Source: Promethearchaeota archaeon
GTDB lineage: Archaea; Asgardarchaeota; Lokiarchaeia; Sigynarchaeales; SOKP01
DNA: 6,674 nucleotides
Reading direction: 5' to 3'
Assembly: GCA_019894655.1 (NCBI GenBank)
Contig: JAGXNZ010000234.1
Span: 1-6,674, forward strand
Shown here: positions 1 through 6,024 of the stretch, piece by piece
Layout of the letters: the number at the start of each line of letters is the position of its first letter
Numbering within the stretch: position 1 is the first letter of the stretch
Made by a program: the position numbers and the translations under genes
The notes under the pieces: model-generated
The model's database searches: none
Seen by the model: only the letters and a program-made list of their open reading frames with translations
What the model was told of the DNA's origin: nothing

Positions 1-888
1 AGCAATAGGTTTATCAATCTGAAGACAATTTTCAATGTCTCCATTATAGTTTACAAACATGAAAACTTTTTTTGCGTGGCATAGGTATTGCTTTTTACCA
101 CCAATAAAATGGTTTAGATACATTTCTGAATTTAGCACTTTCGAACCGTTCTTCTTAGCGTCTAAAATTCTTTCAAATGCTTTATTAATATCAGTATCAT
201 TCGCAGAAAGCATCCCTTTCTCATCTACATCTCCGTGTGAATAATGGCGGACAGTATTTATTACATTAAAAGCTACGGGAATTCCAATTTTATCCGATAA
301 AATTATCATTTCCTCAACACGATTTATATTATATTTACTAATTGAAAAGCTAAATTGTAGCGAAATCAATGGATAGCTTTCTTTAGTAATAGTAACAGAT
401 TCCATTATTTTTTCGTACAATCCCGGCAACCTTCTAATCTGGTCATGTTCTTCCAGCCTCGGGGAGTCCAGAGACATAAGAATAAAATCTATATCGTCTC
501 CAAATTCTTTAATTTTGTCTGGAAGGAACCAGCCATTCGTCACTATCCCAACAATTGTAAACTTTAGCTCCCTTTTGACAAATTTAATAATTTCAGTAAT
601 ATCTTTTCTAATGAGAGGTTCTCCACCCCATAGAATAGTTACTACAAATCCTGCTTCCTTTGCTTCCGAATAAATTCGCTTGATTTCTTCGAGAGTCAAT
701 TCATCTTTTTTAGTATTATTTTTCCAAAGACAAGTTTGGCAATCGCAATTACATCTTAAAGTTGTTAGAAAGTGAAATATAAATGGCTTACCGTTTCTCT
801 CCTTAGCAGATTTCGCAGCTAGTGCTAATTCGGCAATTTGCTGTTTTTTCTTTCTTTTTATTTGTTTATTAATTAACTCTTGTTCCAT
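1..888 (-). CDS. Radical SAM protein, 3'-truncated by window edge
   Basis: An open frame runs leftward from an ATG at 888 to the window edge, giving 296 codons with no stop. It carries the radical SAM cluster motif CX3CX2C at C46, C50 and C53 (segment RCNCDCQTC, with an extra C48), followed by the SAM-binding WGGEP motif at 87-91 and a TNGW strand end at 117-120. These predict a [4Fe-4S] cluster that cleaves S-adenosylmethionine to a 5'-deoxyadenosyl radical. Near the visible end, C270 and C288 (context NGDIENCLQ) look like the start of a SPASM or Twitch auxiliary-cluster domain, as in the MoaA/PqqE/anaerobic sulfatase-maturase group. The substrate cannot be told. The N-terminus is a Lys/Glu-rich helix (residues 1-32). 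No in-frame Met lies upstream before a stop, and no Shine-Dalgarno is visible, so the mRNA may be leaderless. The gene diverges from the MetE-like gene with 67 bases between start codons. Class assignment is strong; function unknown. Confidence 0.93.
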   Translation of the reverse strand, partial: MEQELINKQIKRKKKQQIAELALAAKSAKERNGKPFIFHFLTTLRCNCDCQTCLWKNNTKKDELTLEEIKRIYSEAKEAGFVVTILWGGEPLIRKDITEIIKFVKRELKFTIVGIVTNGWFLPDKIKEFGDDIDFILMSLDSPRLEEHDQIRRLPGLYEKIMESVTITKESYPLISLQFSFSISKYNINRVEEMIILSDKIGIPVAFNVINTVRHYSHGDVDEKGMLSANDTDINKAFERILDAKKNGSKVLNSEMYLNHFIGGKKQYLCHAKKVFMFVNYNGDIENCLQIDKPIA

Positions 889-899
889 ACATATAATTG

Positions 900-908
900 T
901 TATAAAGG
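900..908 (+). promoter_or_regulatory. Putative TATA box for the MetE-like gene
   Basis: TTATAAAGG is a good archaeal TATA element. A start of transcription about 25 bases downstream (near 930) would leave a leader of roughly 25 bases carrying the GTGAT site before the ATG at 956. It sits next to the proposed minus-strand TATA box, so the two divergent genes may compete for or share promoter factors. Confidence 0.45.
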
Positions 909-909
909 A

Positions 910-918
910 TTATTTATG
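910..918 (-). promoter_or_regulatory. Putative TATA box for the radical SAM gene
   Basis: Read on the minus strand, this stretch is CATAAATAA and lies about 22-30 bases upstream of the ATG at 888. That is the spacing expected for an archaeal TATA box driving a leaderless transcript, which agrees with the lack of a ribosome binding site. Inferred from spacing and composition only, in an AT-rich spacer. Confidence 0.4.
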
Positions 919-941
919 ATTAACGAAACTAGTGTTACGGT

Positions 942-946
942 GTGAT
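942..946 (+). promoter_or_regulatory. Ribosome binding site of the MetE-like gene
   Basis: GTGAT (in the context GGTGTGAT) matches part of the archaeal Shine-Dalgarno consensus GGAGGTGATC and ends 9 bases before the ATG at 956. The same pentamer precedes hsp20 and cdc48. It supports the chosen start. Confidence 0.5.
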
Positions 947-955
947 TAATTTTTT

Positions 956-2008
956 ATGGATGAATTTCCCCAATTTGACGATGTAGGCAGTTTTCCATTA
1001 CCAGACTATATTGATTTTGACAAATTCAACCAGTTTTATTGGATAGCTTACAAGGGAATTGTAAATAATGCAGATGTGTTTGAGAATAGAGGTATTTATA
1101 ATTTTTTCATCCATCCGTTTCTCCAATCGTTTCAGCTAAAACTAAATGCGGGAGTTGAGGTAATCAATTATCCCCAACATATGGATATGTATACCCAATT
1201 TTTAAAACCTATTGAAGATTATTCAGTAGAGCCATCTCTGATTGATTCCAAGAAAGCTATTATTCCAGAACTCTTTATATTAGATTCTTTTGCGAAAGAT
1301 TATTACGAAAGAACTGGAAATACCCTTAAGATAAAAGTATGTATTACTGGGCCTATAGAATTATACATGAAAAAACTTGGTTTTACTTTATATCCCGATA
1401 TCGTATTTAATTTTGCAAAGTCACTAAACATCATATTGAAAAAATCAATAAAGAATACTAAATATCTTCAAAATTCCATCATATCGATAGACGAACCTTC
1501 ATTTGGGTATGTTGATATGTTTAATATTGAAGAAGATGACTTGATTAAAGCTTTTGATAAAACTGTAGAAGGAGTAGATGGGCTTATTCAACTCCACCTA
1601 CATACTTTAAAAAATTACTCAATTCCTATTCAAGCGAAAAATATAGACGTACTCACATGCGAATATGCCTCTGATCATTCTAATATAATTCCAAAAAATG
1701 ACTTAGAAAAGCACGATAAATTCATACGAGTCGGTATCACGAGAACGAATATAAACAGCATACTGGCTGAGAAATTGGATGCGGGGGGCTCACTTGATGA
1801 TCTTAAAACGTTTGAAGGCACTATGAGTTTAATTGATTCAGAAGAATTCATCAAGAAAAATCTACTTTTTGCTCTCAAACATTATGGAGATCGCGTTAAA
1901 TTCGTAGGTCCTGATTGTGGTCTTAAAGGATGGAATCCTCCCCAAGTTGCTTACGAATTACTAAGAAGGACGTATAAAGTCATTAAGGATGTTAAAAGTA
2001 CTATATAA
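956..2008 (+). CDS. MetE-like core methionine synthase / methyltransferase (350 aa)
   Basis: This looks like the catalytic (C-terminal) barrel of cobalamin-independent methionine synthase without the folate-binding N-terminal half, as in the short archaeal MetE proteins. Family marks are GSFP at 11-14, the CITGP strand at 129-133, IDEP at 178-181 and PDCGLKG at 319-325. In E. coli MetE the zinc that activates the thiol is held by H641, C643, E665 and C726; by eye these align with H214, H216, E236 and C321. The HxC pair is therefore HxH here, while Glu and the last Cys are kept; C235 beside E236 is an alternative thiol. The E236-C321 distance is about 24 residues longer than in E. coli, with a loop around 265-298. 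Short archaeal homologs take methyl groups from corrinoid proteins rather than folate, so that is a plausible donor, but methionine synthesis is not proven and another thiol methyl transfer is possible. It is divergent from the radical SAM gene. ATG with upstream GTGAT supports the start. Confidence 0.85.
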   Translation: MDEFPQFDDVGSFPLPDYIDFDKFNQFYWIAYKGIVNNADVFENRGIYNFFIHPFLQSFQLKLNAGVEVINYPQHMDMYTQFLKPIEDYSVEPSLIDSKKAIIPELFILDSFAKDYYERTGNTLKIKVCITGPIELYMKKLGFTLYPDIVFNFAKSLNIILKKSIKNTKYLQNSIISIDEPSFGYVDMFNIEEDDLIKAFDKTVEGVDGLIQLHLHTLKNYSIPIQAKNIDVLTCEYASDHSNIIPKNDLEKHDKFIRVGITRTNINSILAEKLDAGGSLDDLKTFEGTMSLIDSEEFIKKNLLFALKHYGDRVKFVGPDCGLKGWNPPQVAYELLRRTYKVIKDVKSTI

Positions 2009-2041
2009 ACAGATCTACAATATGCTGATTGATATTATTGC

Positions 2042-2069
2042 ATTGGAAATACTAAATAATCCAATTTTT
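2042..2069 (+). terminator. Weak stem-loop with T-run after the MetE-like gene
   Basis: ATTGG (2042-2046) and CCAAT (2061-2065) can pair across a 14-base loop and run directly into five Ts. An alternative stem AATACT/AGTATT (2048-2053 with 2072-2077) overlaps it. A seven-T run at 2125-2131 is another candidate, since archaeal termination depends mainly on T-runs. The rest of the 2009-2202 spacer shows no gene, only AT-rich DNA and the next promoter. Confidence 0.3.
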
Positions 2070-2168
2070 GAAGTATTATTCCATTATATTCAATTCTTTG
2101 CGCATATCTTTTAAAAGCCTTTAGTTTTTTTAGAAAAAAATAATCGAAATTAATATACTTCTAATCAG

Positions 2169-2177
2169 AATATAAGG
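2169..2177 (+). promoter_or_regulatory. Putative TATA box for the GTPase gene
   Basis: AATATAAGG begins 34 bases before the ATG at 2203, placing transcription start at or a few bases before that codon. No Shine-Dalgarno is present, so a leaderless transcript fits. The identical nonamer occurs at 5996-6004, a similar distance before the HTH gene. Confidence 0.45.
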
Positions 2178-2184
2178 CAAAAAG

Positions 2185-2194
2185 TATTGCAATA
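2185..2194 (+). repeat. 10-bp perfect palindrome ahead of the GTPase gene
   Basis: TATTGCAATA is self-complementary and lies between the proposed TATA box and the ATG, over the expected transcription start. That is where archaeal repressors often bind, but a 10-bp palindrome in AT-rich DNA can arise by chance and no partner site is seen. Confidence 0.3.
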
Positions 2195-2202
2195 TAAAAA
2201 AA

Positions 2203-2796
2203 ATGATAATAGATCATTTGAACCAAACTATTCAATTAAAAATCTGCTATTTTGGTCCTGCACTTTCAGGAAAAACAACCACCTTAAAATCTTTGTTTAA
2301 ACATTTTGGAAAAGAAGACAGCGTATTAAGTATTGAAAGTAGTATAAGAAGAACTCTATTCTTTGACTACGGTACAATTTCATTCGAAAATAAACAATGG
2401 CGGCTTAAGATTCACATTTATTCCACAACTGGGCAAGATTTCTACATTATCACCCGACCTGTAACATTACAAGCGATAGATGGACTTGTTTTCGTTGCTG
2501 ACTCTCAACAATCTGCTTATTATCGAAATTTGACCTCGTGGAATGAATTATGCAATTATTTCGAAGAATATTTCATTAAACTACCTAAAATTTTAGCATT
2601 TAATAAACAGGATTTATATGAAAAGTTTAATTCAACTGAATTCTTAGAAAATATCAATTCCTTCAAGTTTAAGAATTTCAAAACTAAAAAGACTGTGGCA
2701 CTCCACGGATATGGCGTTGTGGAAACCTTTGAAGAGCTAATCGAACTTATGCTGAAAAAAATAGACAAATCACAAATAATATCAATTTTGGACTAA
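2203..2796 (+). CDS. MglA-like small Ras-superfamily GTPase (197 aa)
   Basis: This is a single-domain GTP-binding switch protein. The P-loop GPALSGKT lies at 18-25. The switch I strand RTLFFD at 50-55 is the hallmark of the MglA group, whose T. thermophilus member has an intrinsic arginine finger at the position matching R50. The switch II segment TTGQ at 75-78 replaces the classical DxxG and keeps the catalytic-type Gln (Q78), and R85 follows in FYIITRP as in MglA. FVADSQ at 97-102, the base-recognition motif NKQD at 134-137 and a G5-like VALHGYGV at 165-172 complete the fold. There is no lipidation box, signal peptide or membrane segment, so it should be cytosolic. MglA in bacteria sets cell polarity with a Roadblock-type GAP (MglB); Asgard archaea have many related GTPases and Roadblock proteins, but no partner is encoded here and the role is unknown. 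ATG with no Shine-Dalgarno but a TATA box about 30 bases upstream suggests a leaderless mRNA. Confidence 0.92.
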   Translation: MIIDHLNQTIQLKICYFGPALSGKTTTLKSLFKHFGKEDSVLSIESSIRRTLFFDYGTISFENKQWRLKIHIYSTTGQDFYIITRPVTLQAIDGLVFVADSQQSAYYRNLTSWNELCNYFEEYFIKLPKILAFNKQDLYEKFNSTEFLENINSFKFKNFKTKKTVALHGYGVVETFEELIELMLKKIDKSQIISILD

Positions 2797-2850
2797 ATAG
2801 AAAATCAATCATAAAATAATTCACGGTATATATCTAGGTTTTATTTATTT

Positions 2851-2866
2851 CAGAGTCTTTTTTCTG
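2851..2866 (+). terminator. T-run with short stem, possible GTPase terminator
   Basis: CAGA (2851-2854) and TCTG (2863-2866) flank a run of six Ts at 2858-2863, about 60 bases past the GTPase stop. The stem is only four pairs, so the T-run is the main support. Between 2797 and 2930 I see nothing else beyond AT-rich spacer. Confidence 0.25.
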
Positions 2867-2929
2867 ATTGTTAAATAATTATTGAATTATAAAGAAGAAG
2901 AATAAAAATCAATTTTTAACTGAATACTG

Positions 2930-2951
2930 CTTATTTTTAAAAAACAATAAG
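2930..2951 (+). repeat. 22-bp imperfect palindrome upstream of the hsp20 TATA box
   Basis: The arms CTTATT and AATAAG pair perfectly around a T/A-rich centre; 8 of 11 positions of the full 22-bp element are complementary. It abuts the upstream side of the proposed TATA box, where BRE or activator contacts occur. It could be a regulator site or a cruciform-prone AT tract. Confidence 0.3.
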
Positions 2952-2960
2952 TTTTTATAG
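2952..2960 (+). promoter_or_regulatory. Putative TATA box of the hsp20-cdc48 operon
   Basis: TTTTTATAG, preceded by a purine-rich AATAAG that could act as BRE. Transcription would start near 2980-2985, giving a leader of about 50 bases with a clear Shine-Dalgarno before the hsp20 GTG. Confidence 0.5.
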
Positions 2961-2965
2961 CTTTT

Positions 2966-3007
2966 TTGACATATTACAATTGAGTATTGTCAAGCGATTG
3001 TTGACAA
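2966..3007 (+). promoter_or_regulatory. Operator-like inverted-repeat cluster over the operon start
   Basis: Three copies of one heptamer-type element alternate in orientation: TTGACA (2966-2971), TTGTCAA (2987-2993) and TTGACAA (3001-3007). The last two form a perfect 7-bp inverted repeat with a 7-bp spacer. Nested inside is a perfect ACAAT-N5-ATTGT repeat (2976-2990). The cluster lies just downstream of the TATA box and covers the predicted start of transcription, the usual site for an archaeal repressor. The ArsR-type HTH protein encoded after cdc48 is the obvious candidate to bind it; that link is inference. Confidence 0.55.
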
Positions 3008-3022
3008 AACCGAAAAATAAAA

Positions 3023-3028
3023 GGTGAT
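3023..3028 (+). promoter_or_regulatory. Ribosome binding site that fixes the hsp20 start
   Basis: GGTGAT (context AAGGTGAT) is the best Shine-Dalgarno in the window. It ends 4 bases before the GTG at 3033. A longer frame could begin at the GTG of 3024, but that codon lies inside this site, so 3033 is the better start. Confidence 0.7.
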
Positions 3029-3032
3029 ATTT

Positions 3033-3668
3033 GTGTCAGATGAGTATGATGATGAGTATGATGATGATTATACTGATTTTATAGAGCGTATCAAGAAACA
3101 TCTTAATTTAGACCAAGGCGCTTTTGATGTGGACTTCCTTTTTCTACCTGAGTCGAAATTTGATTCAAGGGCGATTCGTAATGATGATAAATTTAAAGGT
3201 TTTAAAGTAACTTATCATTTTGAATCTGGAATGGATAAACCAGAAATAAAGGTTGAAGGTAATTTTGACGAAAAAAAGCTTCAAGAGTATTTTAAAAAAT
3301 TTAACCTATCTAAACATCCACAACTTAATGGGTCAAAGCCTTCAAGGAATAGGCAAGCTATTGATGTAGGTACGCTTTCTTTACAACCTAATCACGAAAA
3401 GGAAGATTCTCTAACAAGCGAACCTTATTTTGAGATAAGCTTTCACGAAGATTCTGCTGAAATTATTATCGAAGCACCAGGAATTGAAAAAGGGCATATT
3501 TTACTAAGTTTAGGTGAAGATAGGATAACTCTTAGAGTATCAATTGAAATCAATTTTATTAATATTGAAAGAGAGATAGTATTGCCTTTTGAGTCTACGA
3601 TGGACGATCATATTTTAGAAGTTAACAACGGAATAATAACGATTATCATGCATAAGAAGAACATTTGA
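3033..3668 (+). CDS. hsp20: Hsp20/alpha-crystallin small heat-shock protein (211 aa)
   Basis: This is an ATP-independent holdase expected to bind unfolding cytosolic proteins. The alpha-crystallin domain spans about 130-208: [20 protein letters not shown] opens it, and the conserved last strand motif is EVNNGIITI at 196-204. The protein ends only about seven residues later (MHKKNI), so the C-terminal I-x-I/V tail that links dimers into large oligomers is missing. The long N-terminal region has an acidic Asp/Glu/Tyr stretch (3-15), an amphipathic helix (about 15-26), a segment [20 protein letters not shown] around 56-75 that looks like paired beta strands, and a helix (79-90). Only 13 bases separate it from cdc48, so the two are surely co-transcribed, suggesting Hsp20 passes clients to Cdc48. 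The GTG start at 3033 is chosen because of the upstream GGTGAT. Family call is strong; the role of the N-terminal region is unknown. Confidence 0.9.
   Translation: MSDEYDDEYDDDYTDFIERIKKHLNLDQGAFDVDFLFLPESKFDSRAIRNDDKFKGFKVTYHFESGMDKPEIKVEGNFDEKKLQEYFKKFNLSKHPQLNGSKPSRNRQAIDVGTLSLQPNHEKEDSLTSEPYFEISFHEDSAEIIIEAPGIEKGHILLSLGEDRITLRVSIEINFINIEREIVLPFESTMDDHILEVNNGIITIIMHKKNI
3039..3071 (+). repeat. In-frame 12-base tandem repeat at the hsp20 5' end
   Basis: GATGAGTATGAT occurs twice back to back (3039-3050, 3051-3062), followed by a partial copy GATGATTAT (3063-3071). It encodes [11 protein letters not shown], the acidic tip of Hsp20. Copy number changes here would keep the frame and alter the length of the acidic tail. 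Confidence 0.75.
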
Positions 3669-3670
3669 GT

Positions 3671-3675
3671 GTGAT
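3671..3675 (+). promoter_or_regulatory. Ribosome binding site of cdc48
   Basis: GTGAT (context GAGTGTGAT) lies in the 13-base gap after hsp20, ending 6 bases before the ATG at 3682, and supports that start. Confidence 0.55.
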
Positions 3676-3681
3676 TACAAA

Positions 3682-5997
3682 ATGAGTGAAATTTCAAGTG
3701 GTGTAGAAGGAAAAGATAATAGGCTAAGAGTAAAAGACGCTTTCAAGGACGATTCTGGACAAGGCAGAATTAGGATTGACGCTGAAGTCGTAAAAAAGTT
3801 GAAACTAAAAAATGGTGATGCGTTAGAGATATCTAATCCCATATCAAAATTAAAAACTGCTGCATTATTGTTTCCAAGTAAATCTGAAGATACGGGGACT
3901 GGTATAATTCGACTAGATCCATTTTTACGAAGAAATATCGATACTACATTAGATGATTACGTTGAAATTCGCAAAATCAAAGTTGCTTTAGCAGCAAAGG
4001 TGATATTCGCAGGATTAACAGAATCGGTAGTAATTAGCCCGAAGCGGCTAAATTCACTTTTAGAGAATAGAGTGGTTACTAAAGACGATATATTAAGTTT
4101 TTACTCGTACAACAAGAAATTCGACTTTGTAGTTATTGATTTTCTACCAAAAACGGATGCAGTAAGAATTCATTCTGATACGGAGATTAAATTTAGTGAA
4201 AAAACTCATAAAGAAATTATAGAAAGAGAAAAAGCAAGGGTAAGTTACGAAGATATCGGTGGATTAGCTGATGAGATTCAGAGAATTCGTGAAATGATCG
4301 AATTACCAATGAAACATCCAGAATTATTCAAAAGAATAGGAATTGATCCACCTAAAGGTGTTTTATTACATGGTCCTCCTGGAACGGGGAAAACTTTATT
4401 AGCTAGAGCAGTTGCATTTGAAACTGATGCTCACTTTAAAACTATTAGCGGTCCTGAAATCATGAGTAAATTTTATGGCCAGAGCGAACAAAATTTAAGG
4501 GACATTTTCGATGACGCTAAAAAAAACGCACCTTCAATCATTTTTATTGATGAATTAGATTCAATTGCGCCAAAAAGGGGGGAAGTGACTGGAGAAGTAG
4601 AAAGAAGAGTTGTAGCTCAGTTGTTGTCCTTACTCGATGGTTTAGAAGCTAGAGGAGAAATTATAGTCATAGGAGCTACGAACCGAGTTAATGATATAGA
4701 TATCGCGCTGAGAAGACCTGGTAGATTTGACAAAGAAATCGAAATTGGGGTACCAGATACAGATGGTCGCTTCGAAATCTTGCAAATTCATACTCGAGGA
4801 ATGCCATTATTTGAAGATGTTAATTTAAGAACATTAGCAGAGAGGACCCATGGTTTCGTTGGTGCTGATGTTGAAGCTTTGGCTAAAGAAGCAGCGATGT
4901 TAGCTATTAGAGAGATGCTTCCAAAGATCGATTTAGACAAGCCGATTCCTTTTGAAATTTTAAATTCTTTAAGAATTAAAATGGAACATTTTACTTCTGC
5001 TCTAAATAATATTGAACCTTCCGCATTAAGAGAAGTTGTAATTTCTCAACCTAAAGAAACTTGGGAAGATGTAGGTGGGTTAGAAGATGCTAAAATACAA
5101 TTAAGAGAAATTATCGAATGGCCTTTAAAGTATCCTGAATTATACAAACATTTATCTTCAAATCCTCCAAGTGGAATTTTGTTATACGGACCCCCTGGAA
5201 CTGGGAAGACATTACTAGCTAAAGCATTAGCCCATGAAACCGAAGTTAACTTTATATCAGTGAAAGGTCCAGAATTTCTTTCTAAATGGGTTGGAGAGAG
5301 CGAAAAAGCTGTAAGAGAAACCTTTAGGAAAGCAAGATCTGCAGCTCCATGTATCATATTCTTTGACGAAATTGATGCGATCGCTGGAGTAAGGGGTAGG
5401 TCTGCAAGTTCCGAGGTTACTGATCAAGTGATTTCTCAATTATTAACCGAAATGGACGGTTTAGAGGATTTAAAAGATGTAATTTTACTTGCAGCTACTA
5501 ATAGACCTGATATGCTAGACCCTGCTTTACTTCGATCCGGTAGGTTTGGTAGACATGTCGAGATTACTATGCCAGACTTTGAAACTCGAAAGGAAATATT
5601 TAAGATTCATCTCAAAAATAAACCTTTGGCAGAGGATGTGAATTTTGATAAACTTGCCGAAGCTTTAGAAGATTATACAGGGGCGGATATTCAGGCAATT
5701 GCTGAGGAAGCTACTTTATTAACAATTCGAAAGGCAATCCCCATCGTTGATAGTAAAAAATTAGAGTTACAAGAACTCGAGGATCATCTGGAGCAATTAC
5801 AATCAGAAAAAGATAATAAAGCAGCTATTCAAGAGGTAGAGAATAAAATAGATAAAGCTCAATCAGAACTTGTTGCTAACATTGAATTAAAACAAGAAGA
5901 ATTTGATGAAGCGATAGATAAAATCATAAAAGGAGCGGATAGGGCGAAAAAAGTTCACGATCAATATTCAAAAGAGTCAGAAGAAATGTATAGATAA
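3682..5997 (+). CDS. cdc48: Cdc48/VAT-type AAA+ unfoldase with coiled-coil insert (771 aa)
   Basis: This is the archaeal homolog of p97/VCP: a hexameric double-ring ATPase that threads and unfolds proteins. Domain order: substrate/cofactor-binding N domain (about 10-180); D1 with Walker A GPPGTGKT 231-238, Walker B IIFIDE 286-291, sensor ATN 332-334 and arginine fingers R345/R348; D2 with Walker A 503-510, Walker B IIFFDE 558-563, ATN 605-607 and R618/R621. Pore loops are KFYG (263-266) in D1 and KWVG (535-538) in D2, the aromatic type needed for unfolding. Both rings appear catalytically intact. Two oddities: residues about 690-735 form a Glu/Lys/Leu-rich coiled-coil segment inserted in the D2 helical lid before the conserved FDEAIDKI helix, and D2 has RSGRFGRH where the usual form is RPGRFDR. 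The protein ends in Met-Tyr-Arg, which fits the HbYX motif used to dock on the 20S proteasome. It is the middle gene of hsp20-cdc48-HTH. Confidence 0.97.
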   Translation: MSEISSGVEGKDNRLRVKDAFKDDSGQGRIRIDAEVVKKLKLKNGDALEISNPISKLKTAALLFPSKSEDTGTGIIRLDPFLRRNIDTTLDDYVEIRKIKVALAAKVIFAGLTESVVISPKRLNSLLENRVVTKDDILSFYSYNKKFDFVVIDFLPKTDAVRIHSDTEIKFSEKTHKEIIEREKARVSYEDIGGLADEIQRIREMIELPMKHPELFKRIGIDPPKGVLLHGPPGTGKTLLARAVAFETDAHFKTISGPEIMSKFYGQSEQNLRDIFDDAKKNAPSIIFIDELDSIAPKRGEVTGEVERRVVAQLLSLLDGLEARGEIIVIGATNRVNDIDIALRRPGRFDKEIEIGVPDTDGRFEILQIHTRGMPLFEDVNLRTLAERTHGFVGADVEALAKEAAMLAIREMLPKIDLDKPIPFEILNSLRIKMEHFTSALNNIEPSALREVVISQPKETWEDVGGLEDAKIQLREIIEWPLKYPELYKHLSSNPPSGILLYGPPGTGKTLLAKALAHETEVNFISVKGPEFLSKWVGESEKAVRETFRKARSAAPCIIFFDEIDAIAGVRGRSASSEVTDQVISQLLTEMDGLEDLKDVILLAATNRPDMLDPALLRSGRFGRHVEITMPDFETRKEIFKIHLKNKPLAEDVNFDKLAEALEDYTGADIQAIAEEATLLTIRKAIPIVDSKKLELQELEDHLEQLQSEKDNKAAIQEVENKIDKAQSELVANIELKQEEFDEAIDKIIKGADRAKKVHDQYSKESEEMYR

Positions 5998-6004
5998 TAT
6001 AAGG
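5996..6004 (+). promoter_or_regulatory. Possible internal TATA box for the HTH gene
   Basis: AATATAAGG overlaps the cdc48 stop codon and repeats exactly the nonamer found before the GTPase gene. It begins 29 or 35 bases before the two candidate HTH start codons (6025, 6031). With no good Shine-Dalgarno near those starts, a leaderless internal transcript is possible besides read-through from cdc48. Confidence 0.35.
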
Positions 6005-6024
6005 GAATAAACGAGAATGAAGTA

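Noticed and set aside
59..244. 61-codon plus-strand open frame
   Set aside because: It lies wholly inside the minus-strand radical SAM gene, over its C270-C288 region, and shows no recognisable motif or promoter.
1675..1878. Minus-strand 67-codon frame within the MetE-like gene
   Set aside because: Shadow of a gene with clear family motifs in the other strand; no promoter or ribosome site.
2183..2192. AGTATTG shared between the GTPase promoter and the hsp20 operator (2983-2989)
   Set aside because: A seven-base match between two AT-rich spacers of about 200 bases each is expected by chance, so common regulation is not supported.
2556..2768. Minus-strand 70-codon frame within the GTPase gene
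   Set aside because: Antisense to the NKQD-containing C-terminal half of the GTPase; nothing supports expression.
3024..3032. Upstream GTG at 3024 as the hsp20 start
   Set aside because: That GTG is part of the Shine-Dalgarno AAGGTGAT serving the GTG at 3033, so starting there would leave the gene without a ribosome binding site.
5046..5439. Two minus-strand open frames of 103 and 60 codons
   Set aside because: They are antisense to the conserved Cdc48 D2 domain; long antisense frames are expected opposite biased coding sequence, and neither shows protein-family features.
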